Shown piece after piece: positions 6,933 through 15,755 of a DNA stretch of 64,000 nt. The notes beneath the pieces were generated by a model. It had not been told where the DNA came from. It did no database searches and saw only the letters and a list, made by a program, of their open reading frames with translations. The position numbers and the translations under genes are program-made. Origin of the DNA: Streptomyces cinnabarinus (GTDB taxonomy: Bacteria > Actinomycetota > Actinomycetes > Streptomycetales > Streptomycetaceae); assembly GCF_027270315.1 (NCBI RefSeq), contig NZ_CP114413.1, positions 6,262,001-6,326,000 of the forward strand, written 5' to 3'. Position 1 is the stretch's first letter; every line of letters starts with the position of its first letter.

Positions 6933-8798
6933 TCAGCCCAGCCTCCACTTCTGGTTGGCGGCGCCCGTGCAGCTCCAGATCTGCGCACGGGCGCCGTTGG
7001 CCGAGGAGTTGTCGGTGACATCGAGACACTTGTCCGCGGCGCGGTTCACCACATCACCCGTCGAGGCGTTGTACGACCACTGCTGCGCCCCCGTGCCATT
7101 GCAGTCGTACAACTGGGCCTTCGCCCCGTTCGCCGTCGAACCGCCCGTCACGTCGAGGCACTTGCCGAGCGCCCGCACCGAGCCGTCGGCGCCCACGGTC
7201 CACCGCTGGGCCGTGGAGCCGTTGCAGTCGTAGAGCTGCACCGCCGTGCCGTTGGCGCTCGAACCGCCCGCCACATCGAGGCACTTGCCCGCGAGGCCGA
7301 CGAAGGCGCCCGACTGCTCGCCGCCGCCGGACTGATTGCCGGACCAGGTGAAGGTGACCGAGGTCTTGCCGGGCAGCGAGTAAGTGGCGTGCTGGGAGCC
7401 CCAGTTGATGGTCACCGTCTTCGCGGTGGCGGCGTCGTTGTAGGCGATCAGCGCCTTGGAGCCGTCCGGGTTGCGCCAGGCCACGTTCGGCACGGACGCC
7501 GATGCGGTGGAGGCGACGCGATGGGCGCCGGGCCGGACGAACTTCGTGAGGTGGCCCATCGTGTAGTACTCGATCATGTAGTCCACCTGGCCGTGCCGGG
7601 AGTCCCCGTTGTGGACGGTGATCAGCCCGTCGCAGACCCCGCAACCGCCGTTGTGCGGACCCCGGTTCTGGTCCACGGCGAGGGACCACTTGGTCACCGA
7701 CTTCGCCCAGTTACGGGTGTAGTCGATGATGTTCATCATGTCCTCGCGCTGCTGGTTGGCGATCCAGGTGCCGCCCGAGTGCTCGGTGCCGAAGGCGTCC
7801 AGTTGCGGGTACTGGTTATGCACCGCGGTCTGCTTGGCCACGTCGCCGCCGTAGCCGTGCCAGGCGATGCCGCCGAAGTTCGGGTGCGAGCGGATCGCCG
7901 CGTCGTTCACGGTCTGCGCCGCGTAGGCGTCGTAGTCGGACCAGTTCCAGTCGTGCGCGAGGACCTTCGTGGACAGACCGGCGGCCTGGAGCTTGGGCAG
8001 CAGCTCGCTCTTGGTGAAGTACTGGAGCCCGGAGGCGTTCCAGCTCATCGACGGATAGCCCGCGCAGCACGTCGGCTCGTTCTGCGCCGTCACGTACGCG
8101 ATCGGGATGCCCTGGGCCTGGTACGCCTGCACGTACTTCACGAAGTAGGAGGCGTAGGCGCCGTAGTGCTCCGCCTTCAGCCAGCCGCCGTTGAGCTGTC
8201 CGCTGTCCTTCATCCAGGCGGGCGCGGTCCACGGCGAGGCCATCACCGTGAGCGCCGGGTTCAGCTGCCGCGCCTGCCTGGTCAGCGGCACCACGTCCTG
8301 GAGGTCGTGCGCGATGGAGAACTCCGACAGATCGGAGTCGGTCTGCCCGGCCGGTATGTCGTCGTAGGTGTAGCCGAACCGCGCCAGGTCCGAACCGCCC
8401 ATCGGATTGCGCAGGAACGACAGGCCGATGCCCTCCGTCGGGGAGAACAGTTTGCGCATGGTGTCGTCCCGGGTGGCCTGGGACAGCGCACCGCTGCCGT
8501 CCATCAGCCAGGCGGCGGTGTCGGTGAAGGAGGCACCGCCGCCGGTGAAGGTCTGGTAGCGGGTGTTCTCGTCGACGGTGATGTTCTCGCCCGAACCACC
8601 GCTGCCAGCCTGGAAGTTGAACGGTGCCTGCTGCTGGAGGCCCCGGGTGACATGGCGGCCGCCGCTGTCGTCGGTGGTCGTGAGATAGGCGGTGACCTGC
8701 TCACCCGCCGCCTGGGCGGGGGTGGTTGCCGCGGTGACGCCGGCCGTGGAGAGCAGTGCGGCCAGCAGCAGCCGGACCGTGTGGGGGGTTCTTCGCAC
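6933..8798 (-). CDS. Secreted GH30 glycosidase with ricin-type lectin (CBM13-like) domain
   Basis: 621 residues from GTG 8798, with a GGAAGG-type ribosome-binding site upstream. A twin-arginine-free Sec signal peptide covers about residues 1-30 (LLLAALLST...TPAQAA). The GH30 catalytic barrel follows, with acid/base Glu241 in VTAQNEPTCC and nucleophile Glu339 in FGTEHSGG. A small beta domain ends near residue 490. After GGGEQS comes a beta-trefoil lectin, about residues 497-621, with three repeats each carrying GKCLDV or DKCLDV and QRW, QQW or QKW. GH30 enzymes of this shape cleave beta-1,6-glucan, glucosylceramide or related beta-glycans; the exact substrate cannot be read from sequence. It is divergent from the GH3 gene, sharing a 128-bp promoter region with a perfect tandem repeat. 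Confidence 0.88.
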   Translation of the reverse strand: MRRTPHTVRLLLAALLSTAGVTAATTPAQAAGEQVTAYLTTTDDSGGRHVTRGLQQQAPFNFQAGSGGSGENITVDENTRYQTFTGGGASFTDTAAWLMDGSGALSQATRDDTMRKLFSPTEGIGLSFLRNPMGGSDLARFGYTYDDIPAGQTDSDLSEFSIAHDLQDVVPLTRQARQLNPALTVMASPWTAPAWMKDSGQLNGGWLKAEHYGAYASYFVKYVQAYQAQGIPIAYVTAQNEPTCCAGYPSMSWNASGLQYFTKSELLPKLQAAGLSTKVLAHDWNWSDYDAYAAQTVNDAAIRSHPNFGGIAWHGYGGDVAKQTAVHNQYPQLDAFGTEHSGGTWIANQQREDMMNIIDYTRNWAKSVTKWSLAVDQNRGPHNGGCGVCDGLITVHNGDSRHGQVDYMIEYYTMGHLTKFVRPGAHRVASTASASVPNVAWRNPDGSKALIAYNDAATAKTVTINWGSQHATYSLPGKTSVTFTWSGNQSGGGEQSGAFVGLAGKCLDVAGGSSANGTAVQLYDCNGSTAQRWTVGADGSVRALGKCLDVTGGSTANGAKAQLYDCNGTGAQQWSYNASTGDVVNRAADKCLDVTDNSSANGARAQIWSCTGAANQKWRLG

Positions 8799-8815
8799 AG
8801 TGCCTCACCTTCCCG

Positions 8816-8841
8816 AAATGTCTGACGTAAATGTCTGACGT
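8816..8841. repeat. Perfect 13-bp tandem repeat in the GH30/GH3 divergent promoter
   Basis: AAATGTCTGACGT occurs twice head to tail (8816-8828 and 8829-8841). It lies between the GH30 start (8798) and the GH3 start (8927). A further palindrome GTTAAC lies at 8870-8875 in GTTAGTTAACTCAC. Its position suggests a regulator site acting on one or both secreted glycosidases. Confidence 0.6.
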
Positions 8842-8926
8842 GCTGTCTTGACGGGTATGTGGGTTGTTAGTTAACTCACGGCGTGATCTAAGTCCTGAGT
8901 GAACCATGAGAGTCGAGGGAAGGTCT

Positions 8927-11900
8927 ATGCCAAGAACCGCCCTGCTCGTCTCCACCGCTCTGCTCGCCGCACTGGTGCCGCTGACATCGGCCCGCGCGGC
9001 GGACGATCCCGCACCTGTCCCCCTCGACCGTTTCGAGGGCGAGGTCCCCTTCGCCAGTCCTCCCGCGGAGGGCATCTTCACCTGGGGCAGCGACGACGAC
9101 GATCCGCCCACCCTCCAGCTCAGCGCGCGCGAGGACGCCCCCGAGGGCGAGAAGGTCCTCTCCGGCACCTACGACATCAGCGGCTACGGCGGCTTCACCC
9201 ATGACTTCGCCTTCGACCGACCGGCCCACGACTGGTCGGCGAGCAAAGGCATCCGCTTCTGGTGGGACGGCCGGAACAACGGCAAGAAGATCGCCTTCGA
9301 GCTGAAGGACGGCGGCGCCAACGGCGAGGCCTCCGAGCTGTGGCAGACGACCTTCACCGACGACTTCACCGGCTGGAAGCAGATCGAGATCCCCTTCACG
9401 GACTTCGTCTACCGCACCGACTACCAGCCCGTCGGCGGCATCGACCAGATCCTCGGCCTCACCGAGATGTGGGGCTACGCCGTCACCCTCCCCGTCGGCA
9501 CGCCCGGCGCATTCGCCATGGACGGCGTCGAGTTGTACGGCAGGGCCGACCAGTCCCTGCGCGCCTCCGTCACCACCGACGCCGCCGTGTACCCGGTGTC
9601 CGAGGGCGGCACCGCCACCGTGCGCGTCACCCTCGCCACCACCGGCTCCGCCCCCGTCGACGAGCCCGTCACCGTCGCCTACGAGACCACCGGCGGCACC
9701 GCCTCGGGCGACGACTACACGCCCGTCAAGGGCGAGTTCACCTTCCCCGCGGGCACCGCCTCCGGCACCACCCGCGCCGTCCCGGTCCGCACCCTCAAGG
9801 ACAAGGCCGCCGAGTCCGCCGAGACGGTCCCGCTGAAGCTGACCGTCACCGGCGCCAAGCCGCCCACCGAGACCCCGCAGATCGTCGTGGACGCGCACGG
9901 GCTGCCGTATCTCAACAGCAAGCTGCCCGTGAAGAAGCGCGTGGCCGATCTACTCGGCCGGATGTCCCTGGCGGAGAAGGCCGGCCAGATGACCCAGGCC
10001 GAGCGCGGCGCCATGGGCAAGCCGGGCGACATCGCCGCCTACGACCTCGGCTCGCTGCTCTCCGGCGGCGGCTCCACCCCGACGCCCAACACCGCCGAGG
10101 CCTGGGCGAAGATGATCGACTCCTACCAGCTCCGCACCCAGGCGACCCGCTTCCAGATCCCGCTGATCTACGGCGTCGACGCGGTGCACGGCCACAACAA
10201 CCTGGTCGGCGCCACGATCATGCCGCACAACATCGGCATCGGAGCGACCCGCGATCCCGGGCTCGCCTACGAAACAGGCGCGGTGACCGCCGCCGAGGTC
10301 CGCGCCACCGGCGTCCCCTGGGACTTCGCCCCCTGTCTCTGCGTCACCCGCGACGAACGCTGGGGCCGCTCCTACGAGGCCTTCGGCGAGGACCCGGCGC
10401 TGGTCGAGTCCATGGAGACGGTGATCCAGGGCCTCCAGGGTCGCGCCGACGGACGGGACCTGGACCGCGACGACAAGGTTCTCGCCGCCGCCAAGCACTT
10501 CGTCGGCGACGGCGGCACCGAGTACGGCTCCTCCACCACCGGCACCTACACCATTGACCAGGGCGTCACCAAGGTCACCCGGCAGCAACTGGAGGCCGTG
10601 CACCTGACCCCGTTCGAAGAGGCCGTCGACCGGGGCGTCGGCACCGTCATGCCGTCGTACTCCTCCCTCGACCTGATCGGCGACGGCCAGGGCCCGGTGA
10701 AGATGCACGCCCGCGCCGACATGATCAACGGCGCCCTCAAGGGCCGGATGGACTTCGAGGGCTTCGTGATCAGCGACTGGAACGGCATCGACCAGATCCC
10801 GGGCGACTACACGAGCGACGTCCGTACATCGGTCAACGCCGGGGTCGACATGGTCATGGCGCCGTATTCCTACAAGGAGTTCCACTCCGCCCTGGTCTCC
10901 GAGGCGACGGCCGGGCGGATCACGGGGAAGCGGATCGACGACGCCGTGTCCCGCATCCTCACCCAGAAGTTCAGGCTCGGCCTCTTCGAGAAGCCCTACG
11001 CCGACACCGGCGGCGCCTCGGAGATCGGTTCCGCCGAGCACCGGGCCGTGGCCCGCGAGGCGGCGGCGAAGTCGCAGGTGCTGCTGAAGAACGAGCGGAA
11101 CCTGCTGCCGCTGAAGAAGTCGCAGAAGGTGTACGTCGCCGGGTCCAACGCCGACGACCTGGGCAACCAGACCGGCGGCTGGACCATCACCTGGCAGGGT
11201 TCCTCCGGCGACATCACCGAGGGCACCACGGTCCTGGAGGCGATGCGGAAGAACTCGCCGGGGCTGACGTACTCCAAGGACGCCTCCGCCCCGACCGACG
11301 GCCACGACGTCGGTGTGGTCGTCGTCGGCGAGACCCCGTACGCCGAGGGCGTCGGCGATGTCGGCAACGGCAACGACCTGGCGCTGTCCGCCGCCGACCA
11401 GGCAGCCGTGGACAAGGTGTGCGCGGCGATGAAGTGCGCGGTGCTGACCGTGTCCGGACGCCCGCAGCTCCTCGGCGCCGAACGGCTCGGCGCGGTGGAC
11501 GCGCTGGTCGCCTCCTGGCTGCCGGGCACCGAGGGCGACGGCGTCGCCGATGTGCTGTACGGGAAGCGGCCGTTCACCGGGCAGCTCCCGGTCACCTGGC
11601 CGAAGTCCGAGGCCCAGTTGCCGATCAACGTCGGGGACGCCTCGTACGATCCGCAGTTCCCCTACGGCTGGGGTCTGACCACGCTGACCATGGTGCCGGA
11701 GGGTGGTACCACCACTCTCCGGGCGCTCGGGGTCGCGGCCGCGGTGACAGAGCGGGCCGGGGCGGAGGAGGCCGGCCGCGCGCTGGTGACCAAGGCGCGG
11801 CTGATCGTCCAGCAGCAGGCGGTCACCCCAGCCCTGGCCAAGCCCTTCGCGGAGGCGGACCGGCTGCTGACGCAGGGGCGCTACGGGGCGGCCGTGGAGC

Positions 11901-11929
11901 GGCTGACGGCGGCCTACCGGGCCGGATGA
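8927..11929 (+). CDS. Secreted multidomain GH3 beta-glucosidase / exo-glucanase
   Basis: 1000 residues from ATG 8927; GAGGGAAGG at 8915-8923 fixes the start over ATG 8906. The order is signal peptide (to about TSARAA), a CBM11/jelly-roll-like domain (about 30-205, with TWGSDDDDPPTLQL and FWWDGRNNGKK), a Calx-beta-like domain (about 215-320, TASGDDYTPVKGEF), and the GH3 N-terminal barrel (KAGQMTQAERG, IYGVDAVHGHNN, KHFVGDGGTEYG) with nucleophile Asp617 in FVISDWNGID. The GH3 C-terminal domain follows (SAADQAAVDKV, ITWQGSSGDITEGT). A helical tail of about 85 residues resembles FIMAH-type modules. It probably releases glucose from beta-glucans outside the cell, acting with the adjacent GH30. The added N-terminal modules make it longer than a typical 750-residue GH3. 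Confidence 0.92.
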   Translation: MPRTALLVSTALLAALVPLTSARAADDPAPVPLDRFEGEVPFASPPAEGIFTWGSDDDDPPTLQLSAREDAPEGEKVLSGTYDISGYGGFTHDFAFDRPAHDWSASKGIRFWWDGRNNGKKIAFELKDGGANGEASELWQTTFTDDFTGWKQIEIPFTDFVYRTDYQPVGGIDQILGLTEMWGYAVTLPVGTPGAFAMDGVELYGRADQSLRASVTTDAAVYPVSEGGTATVRVTLATTGSAPVDEPVTVAYETTGGTASGDDYTPVKGEFTFPAGTASGTTRAVPVRTLKDKAAESAETVPLKLTVTGAKPPTETPQIVVDAHGLPYLNSKLPVKKRVADLLGRMSLAEKAGQMTQAERGAMGKPGDIAAYDLGSLLSGGGSTPTPNTAEAWAKMIDSYQLRTQATRFQIPLIYGVDAVHGHNNLVGATIMPHNIGIGATRDPGLAYETGAVTAAEVRATGVPWDFAPCLCVTRDERWGRSYEAFGEDPALVESMETVIQGLQGRADGRDLDRDDKVLAAAKHFVGDGGTEYGSSTTGTYTIDQGVTKVTRQQLEAVHLTPFEEAVDRGVGTVMPSYSSLDLIGDGQGPVKMHARADMINGALKGRMDFEGFVISDWNGIDQIPGDYTSDVRTSVNAGVDMVMAPYSYKEFHSALVSEATAGRITGKRIDDAVSRILTQKFRLGLFEKPYADTGGASEIGSAEHRAVAREAAAKSQVLLKNERNLLPLKKSQKVYVAGSNADDLGNQTGGWTITWQGSSGDITEGTTVLEAMRKNSPGLTYSKDASAPTDGHDVGVVVVGETPYAEGVGDVGNGNDLALSAADQAAVDKVCAAMKCAVLTVSGRPQLLGAERLGAVDALVASWLPGTEGDGVADVLYGKRPFTGQLPVTWPKSEAQLPINVGDASYDPQFPYGWGLTTLTMVPEGGTTTLRALGVAAAVTERAGAEEAGRALVTKARLIVQQQAVTPALAKPFAEADRLLTQGRYGAAVERLTAAYRAG

Positions 11930-11943
11930 GCCCGCTGTGAGAC

Positions 11944-11987
11944 ACCGGGCCCGGCGGGATCGTGGGAACGAACCCGCCGGGCCCGGT
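11944..11987 (+). terminator. Terminator after GH3
   Basis: A perfect 15-bp inverted repeat, ACCGGGCCCGGCGGG and its complement, with a 14-nt loop. It starts 15 nt after the GH3 stop. Confidence 0.75.
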
Positions 11988-12020
11988 ACGTTTGTCCGTT
12001 TGGTCAGGTAGCTTCTAAGT

Positions 12021-13367
12021 ATGAGGACTCCGTTGCTCCGGGGCCTTGTGCGCTGGGCCCTCGTCCCGGTCGCCGCCACGCTGGCGGTGCTGACCGCTGG
12101 TGTGCCCGGCGCGTTCGCGGCCGCGGATCTGTCGACGGTCGCCCAGGCGCTGCGCGAGGACCCCGTCTATGTGGACCCCGCCGCCTCCGACCAGCTGTCG
12201 TCCGCGGACGCCGAGGCGCTCTCCGACAAGATCAAGGACGCCGACAAGCCGGTCTTCGTCGCCGTTCTCCCGGCCGACCAGCCCGAGGAGGACCTCTTCC
12301 TGAACCTGCGCACGGAGACCGGCATCACCGGCCTGTACGCGGTGCGCAGCGGTGACCGCTTCGGCGCCCAGGCCGACTCCTCCGTCATGAGCAACCAGGC
12401 GGTGGACAACCTGGTCCAGGCGGTGGAGGACACCGACGACGTCAAGGCCCAGCTGAACGATTTCGTCGACGCGGCGCTCCAGAACGTGGGCGGTTCGGCC
12501 CCGGCGTCCTGGGGCTCCTCGACGGACACCGGCGTACCGGTCGCCGGCCTGGTCACCACCGGTGTGGTGCTGGCTGCGGGCGGCGCGGGCGCGTACGCCC
12601 TGGTGCGGCGCCGGCGCCAGATGCACGAGAGGGAACAGCGCGAGGCGCTGGAGAAGCTGCGGGTGGTGGTCGACGAGGACATCACCGCGTTCGGCGAGGA
12701 ACTGGAGCGCCTGGACTTCCACCCCGGCGAAGCAGGCGCCGACGACGCGATGCGCACCGACTACGAACACGGCCTGGACTCCTACGAGCAGGCCAAGCGG
12801 CTGATGGACGGGGCGACGAAACCGGAGGACGTCAAGGCCGTCACCCAGGCCCTGGACGACGGCCGTCACTCGCTGGCCCGGCTCGCCGCCCGCCGCGAGG
12901 GCCGCCCGCTGCCGGACCGGCGCCCGCCCTGCTTCTTCGACCCGCGGCACGGCCCCTCGATCGCGGACGTGACATGGACCCCGATGGGCGGCGCCACCCG
13001 TGAGGTCCCGGCCTGCGCGGCCGACCGGGCCCTCCTCGCAGACGGCCGGGACCCGATGATCCGCGAAGTCACCACCGAGACCGGCGCCCGCCGCCCGTAC
13101 TGGGACGCCGGACCCGCCTACGGCCCCTGGGCCGGCGGCTACTTCGGCGGCGGCATCCTCCCCGGCCTCCTGATCGGCACGATGCTCGGCAGCATGATGG
13201 CGTCCCCCGCCTACGCGGCCGACTACGGCGCCGGTTACGGCGACTTCGGCGGCGGCGGTTACGAGGGCGGCGACGTCTCGGGCGCCGACTTCGCCTCCGA
13301 CGACTTCACGGGCGGCTTCGGCGGCGGCGACTTCGGCGGGGGCGGGGACTTCGGCGGAGGGTTCTGA
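12021..13367 (+). CDS. Membrane protein with N-terminal extracellular domain and glycine-rich tail, unknown function
   Basis: 448 residues. A signal peptide (LAVLTAGVPGAFAAA, to about residue 34) is followed by an extracellular alpha/beta domain (about 35-155; ADKPVFVAVLPAD, GLYAVRSGDRFG). A transmembrane helix follows at about 174-197 (VAGLVTTGVVLAAGGAGAYALV) with RRRRQ on the cytoplasmic side. Then come a charged helical region, a short conserved-looking motif (PPCFFDPRHGPSIADVTWTP), a hydrophobic glycine/tyrosine segment (GGYFGGGILPGLLIGTMLG), and a tail ending in repeated GGGDFGGGGDFGGGF. The N-terminal fold resembles TPM-like or levan-like secreted domains of actinobacterial membrane proteins, but I cannot assign a function. 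Terminators bound the gene on both sides, so it is probably monocistronic. Confidence 0.8.
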   Translation: MRTPLLRGLVRWALVPVAATLAVLTAGVPGAFAAADLSTVAQALREDPVYVDPAASDQLSSADAEALSDKIKDADKPVFVAVLPADQPEEDLFLNLRTETGITGLYAVRSGDRFGAQADSSVMSNQAVDNLVQAVEDTDDVKAQLNDFVDAALQNVGGSAPASWGSSTDTGVPVAGLVTTGVVLAAGGAGAYALVRRRRQMHEREQREALEKLRVVVDEDITAFGEELERLDFHPGEAGADDAMRTDYEHGLDSYEQAKRLMDGATKPEDVKAVTQALDDGRHSLARLAARREGRPLPDRRPPCFFDPRHGPSIADVTWTPMGGATREVPACAADRALLADGRDPMIREVTTETGARRPYWDAGPAYGPWAGGYFGGGILPGLLIGTMLGSMMASPAYAADYGAGYGDFGGGGYEGGDVSGADFASDDFTGGFGGGDFGGGGDFGGGF

Positions 13368-13389
13368 CCCGGGCGGGGACCCGGTACGG

Positions 13390-13412
13390 GCCCGGCGCGC
13401 GCGGCGCCGGGC
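13390..13412. terminator. Bidirectional terminator between convergent genes
   Basis: GCCCGGCGC pairs with GCGCCGGGC around GCGCG. It lies 22 nt past each of the two converging stop codons (13367 and 13435). Confidence 0.7.
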
Positions 13413-13434
13413 TCGTCATGTGCGCGAGTGGAGC

Positions 13435-14214
13435 TCAGAGACCGGCCGCGGCGGAGGCGATCGCGGAGGCGAAGGTGGACACCTCGGTGTAGACACCGGG
13501 CGCGTTGGGCCGGGCGCACCCGATGCCCCAGCTCACGATGCCGACCTGGATCCACTGGTTCGCCGCGTCCCGACGGAACATCGGGCCACCGGAGTCGCCC
13601 TGGCAGGTGTCGACGCCGCCCGCGGTGTAACCGGCGCAGATCTCCTCGTTCGCGATGAGACCGCCGTAACCGCTGTACGAGCGACAGGTCGCGTCACTGA
13701 CGAACGGCACGGTCGCCTTCAGCAGATACCGCTGCTGGGAACCGCCCTCGCTGGCCGCGCCCCAGCCGGCCACGGTGAAGGTGCCGGTGTTGTACTGCCC
13801 GGTCGTGGCGATCTTCAGCGTGGGCAGGTTGATCGGCTGGGCGAGCTTGATCAGCGCCCAGTCCTTGCCGTCGCCGTTGTAGCCGGGGGCGCGGTAGACG
13901 TAGGTGGAGCGGACCTGGATGCGGCTGCTCGACTGGAGGTCCACGACCCCGGCGGTCGCGGTGATGCTGGTGTTGGCGCCGGTACGGCCCACGCAGTGGG
14001 CGGCGGTGAGCACGATCTGCTGGGTGTAGAGCGCCCCGCCGCAGCCCATCGAGAGCCGCACCATGAACGGGAACTCGCCCTGCGCGGCGCGCGTTCCGCC
14101 GACGACGGGCGCGGGCGCGGCCTGCGCGCTGGACACGGGCTGAAGACTGACGACGGCGAGTGCGGCCGCACCGGCGACCGCGCATCTCTTGAGCGCCTTG
14201 AGGAGAGACTTCAA
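13435..14214 (-). CDS. Secreted trypsin-like serine protease (S1A)
   Basis: 259 residues starting at TTG 14212-14214, with GGAAGG about 8 nt upstream. A signal peptide and short propeptide end at PAPVVGG, so the mature enzyme would begin at Val37, close to Streptomyces griseus trypsin (VVGGTRAAQGEF). The catalytic triad is His73 (TAAHC), Asp118 (KDWALIKL) and Ser208 (CQGDSGGP). Asp202, six residues before the serine, gives trypsin-type specificity for Arg/Lys. Six cysteines fit three disulfides. In related species such trypsins act late in growth on mycelial and extracellular protein. It is convergent with the glycine-rich membrane protein gene. Confidence 0.94.
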   Translation of the reverse strand: MKSLLKALKRCAVAGAAALAVVSLQPVSSAQAAPAPVVGGTRAAQGEFPFMVRLSMGCGGALYTQQIVLTAAHCVGRTGANTSITATAGVVDLQSSSRIQVRSTYVYRAPGYNGDGKDWALIKLAQPINLPTLKIATTGQYNTGTFTVAGWGAASEGGSQQRYLLKATVPFVSDATCRSYSGYGGLIANEEICAGYTAGGVDTCQGDSGGPMFRRDAANQWIQVGIVSWGIGCARPNAPGVYTEVSTFASAIASAAAGL

Positions 14215-14403
14215 CGGGATGCCTTCCGTGGGGGGTTGATGGAGGCGTACAAGGGACGCGTCGCGACGGTTGTCGCGCTCACGTCAACCCTGTGCTCGGA
14301 TTATGAGAAGGCTGTGAGCGGTGGGCAAGCAGGCAATTCCAGCCAGACGTGCGCGGGCGCGCAGAGGACGGAAACTGGCCTAATTCCCGCCTACGGTCTT
14401 CTC

Positions 14404-14958
14404 ATGACCATCCAGGAACCCCTCCCCTTCGCCTCCGTCGACGCCCTCGACGCGTGGCTCGCCGAGCACCCCGCCCCGCATCCCGGGCTCTGGGTGAAGG
14501 TCGCCAAGAAGGGGTCGGGCATCGCGTCCGTCGACTGGGTCGAGGTCAACGACGTGGCCCTGTGCCACGGTTGGATCACCGGGCAGCGCAAGGCGCTGGA
14601 CGAGTCGTACTTCCTCCAGCGGATCACTCCGCGACGCCCCGGGAGCCTGTGGTCGATGGTCAACGTGCGGCGGATCGCGGAACTGACCGCCGAGGGGCGG
14701 ATGCGCCCGGCCGGGCTCGCGGAGGTCGAGGCGGCGCGGGCGGACGGGCGGTGGGAGGCGGCGTACGAGTCGCAGAGGAACGCCGTCGTGCCCGAGGAAC
14801 TGACGGCGGCGCTGGAGCGGAACCCCCGGGCGAAGGAGGCCTTCGAGCGGCTGGGCCGGACGGACCGCTACCAGGTCATCCTCGGCCTGCTCCAGGCGCG
14901 TACGCCCGAAGCCCGTGCGGCCCGGCTGTCCGCCGCCATCGCGAAGCTGGAGTCCTGA
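14404..14958 (+). CDS. YdeI/OmpD-associated family protein
   Basis: 184 residues from ATG 14404. Motifs of the YdeI/OmdA family are visible: LDAWLAEH near the N-terminus, GLWVKVAKKGSG, CHGWITGQRKALD, YFLQRITPRRPGSLWS, and the C-terminal helix VPEELTAALERNPRAKEAFERL. The family is soluble and small. Members are described as bacteriocin-protection or polymyxin-tolerance related in other bacteria, but the biochemical activity is not established. The gene has its own upstream region of about 190 bp, divergent from the trypsin gene, and a strong terminator after it, so it is probably transcribed alone. Confidence 0.85.
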   Translation: MTIQEPLPFASVDALDAWLAEHPAPHPGLWVKVAKKGSGIASVDWVEVNDVALCHGWITGQRKALDESYFLQRITPRRPGSLWSMVNVRRIAELTAEGRMRPAGLAEVEAARADGRWEAAYESQRNAVVPEELTAALERNPRAKEAFERLGRTDRYQVILGLLQARTPEARAARLSAAIAKLES

Positions 14959-14985
14959 GGTCCCTCGGCCTGTCGCTCCGGACAG

Positions 14986-15033
14986 CCGAGCGCCCGCCCT
15001 CCCGTTCGGGGGAGTAGAGGGCGGGCGCGCTCG
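14986..15033. terminator. Terminator between ydeI-like and yceI-like genes
   Basis: A perfect 12-bp stem, GCGCCCGCCCTC (14990-15001) with GAGGGCGGGCGC (15017-15028). It can extend with CCGAG/CTCGG and lies between convergent stop codons. Confidence 0.75.
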
Positions 15034-15056
15034 GGGGGTGCTGTTACGCGGTGGTG

Positions 15057-15656
15057 TTACGCGGCGTTGCGGATCGCCGAGATGTCGAAGTTCAGCTTGA
15101 TCTTGTCGGAGATCAGGACGCCGCCCGTCTCCAGGGCCGCGTTCCAGGTCAGACCGAACTCGGAGCGCAGGATCTCCGCCTTGCCCTCGAAGCCGACGCG
15201 CTCGTTGCCGAACGGGTCCTTCGCGGCGCCGTTGAACTCCAGGTCGATGGTGATCGGCTTGGTGGTGCCGAGGATCGTCAGGTCACCGGTGATGCGGTAG
15301 TCGTCGCCGCCCAGGGCCTCCGCCTTGGTGGAACGGAAGGTCATGGTCGGGTGCTCGTCCGTGCGGAAGAAGTCGGCGCTCTTCAGGTGGCCGTCACGGT
15401 CCGCGGAACCGGTGTCGATGCTGTCCATCTTCACGTCGAGGGTCGCCGTGGACCTGGACGGGTCCGAGCCGTCCAGGCTGAGCGAGCCGGAGAAGTCCAG
15501 GAACTTGCCCTTGACGTTGGTGACCATGGCGTGGCGCGCCACGAAACCGAGTGTGGAGTGGGCGGTGTCGATGCTGTACTCGCCGGTCAGGGCGGCCAGG
15601 TCGGCGCTGACGGCGGCGGGGGTCTCGACGGTGGTCTTGCGGCCGAAGATGCTCAC
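15057..15656 (-). CDS. YceI-family lipid-binding-like protein
   Basis: 199 residues from GTG 15656; AAGGAGA 5 nt upstream fixes this start (MSIFGRKT) over one 15 codons earlier. YceI proteins are lipocalin-like beta barrels that bind isoprenoid-type lipids. Typical motifs are GEYSIDTAHSTLGFVARHAMV, GKFLDFSGSL, DGHLKSADFF and the C-terminal KLNFDISA. There is no signal peptide, so it should be cytoplasmic, as for most Streptomyces homologues. The short upstream region (15657-15749), shared with the divergent PL8 lyase, contains a doubled TGTTGAA (15679-15693) that could be an operator. The physiological ligand is unknown. Confidence 0.9.
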   Translation of the reverse strand: MSIFGRKTTVETPAAVSADLAALTGEYSIDTAHSTLGFVARHAMVTNVKGKFLDFSGSLSLDGSDPSRSTATLDVKMDSIDTGSADRDGHLKSADFFRTDEHPTMTFRSTKAEALGGDDYRITGDLTILGTTKPITIDLEFNGAAKDPFGNERVGFEGKAEILRSEFGLTWNAALETGGVLISDKIKLNFDISAIRNAA

Positions 15657-15755
15657 GACGTTCTCCTTGGGGACGATGTTGAATGTTGAACTACCCAACA
15701 CGGATGACGGTAGACCTATTCCGTTCAGATTTCAACAACAGGGAAGGTCATGCGT

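Noticed and set aside
13420..14403. Plus-strand extension of the YdeI-like gene over the trypsin gene
   Set aside because: The in-frame extension lies antisense to a clear trypsin; the real start is ATG 14404.
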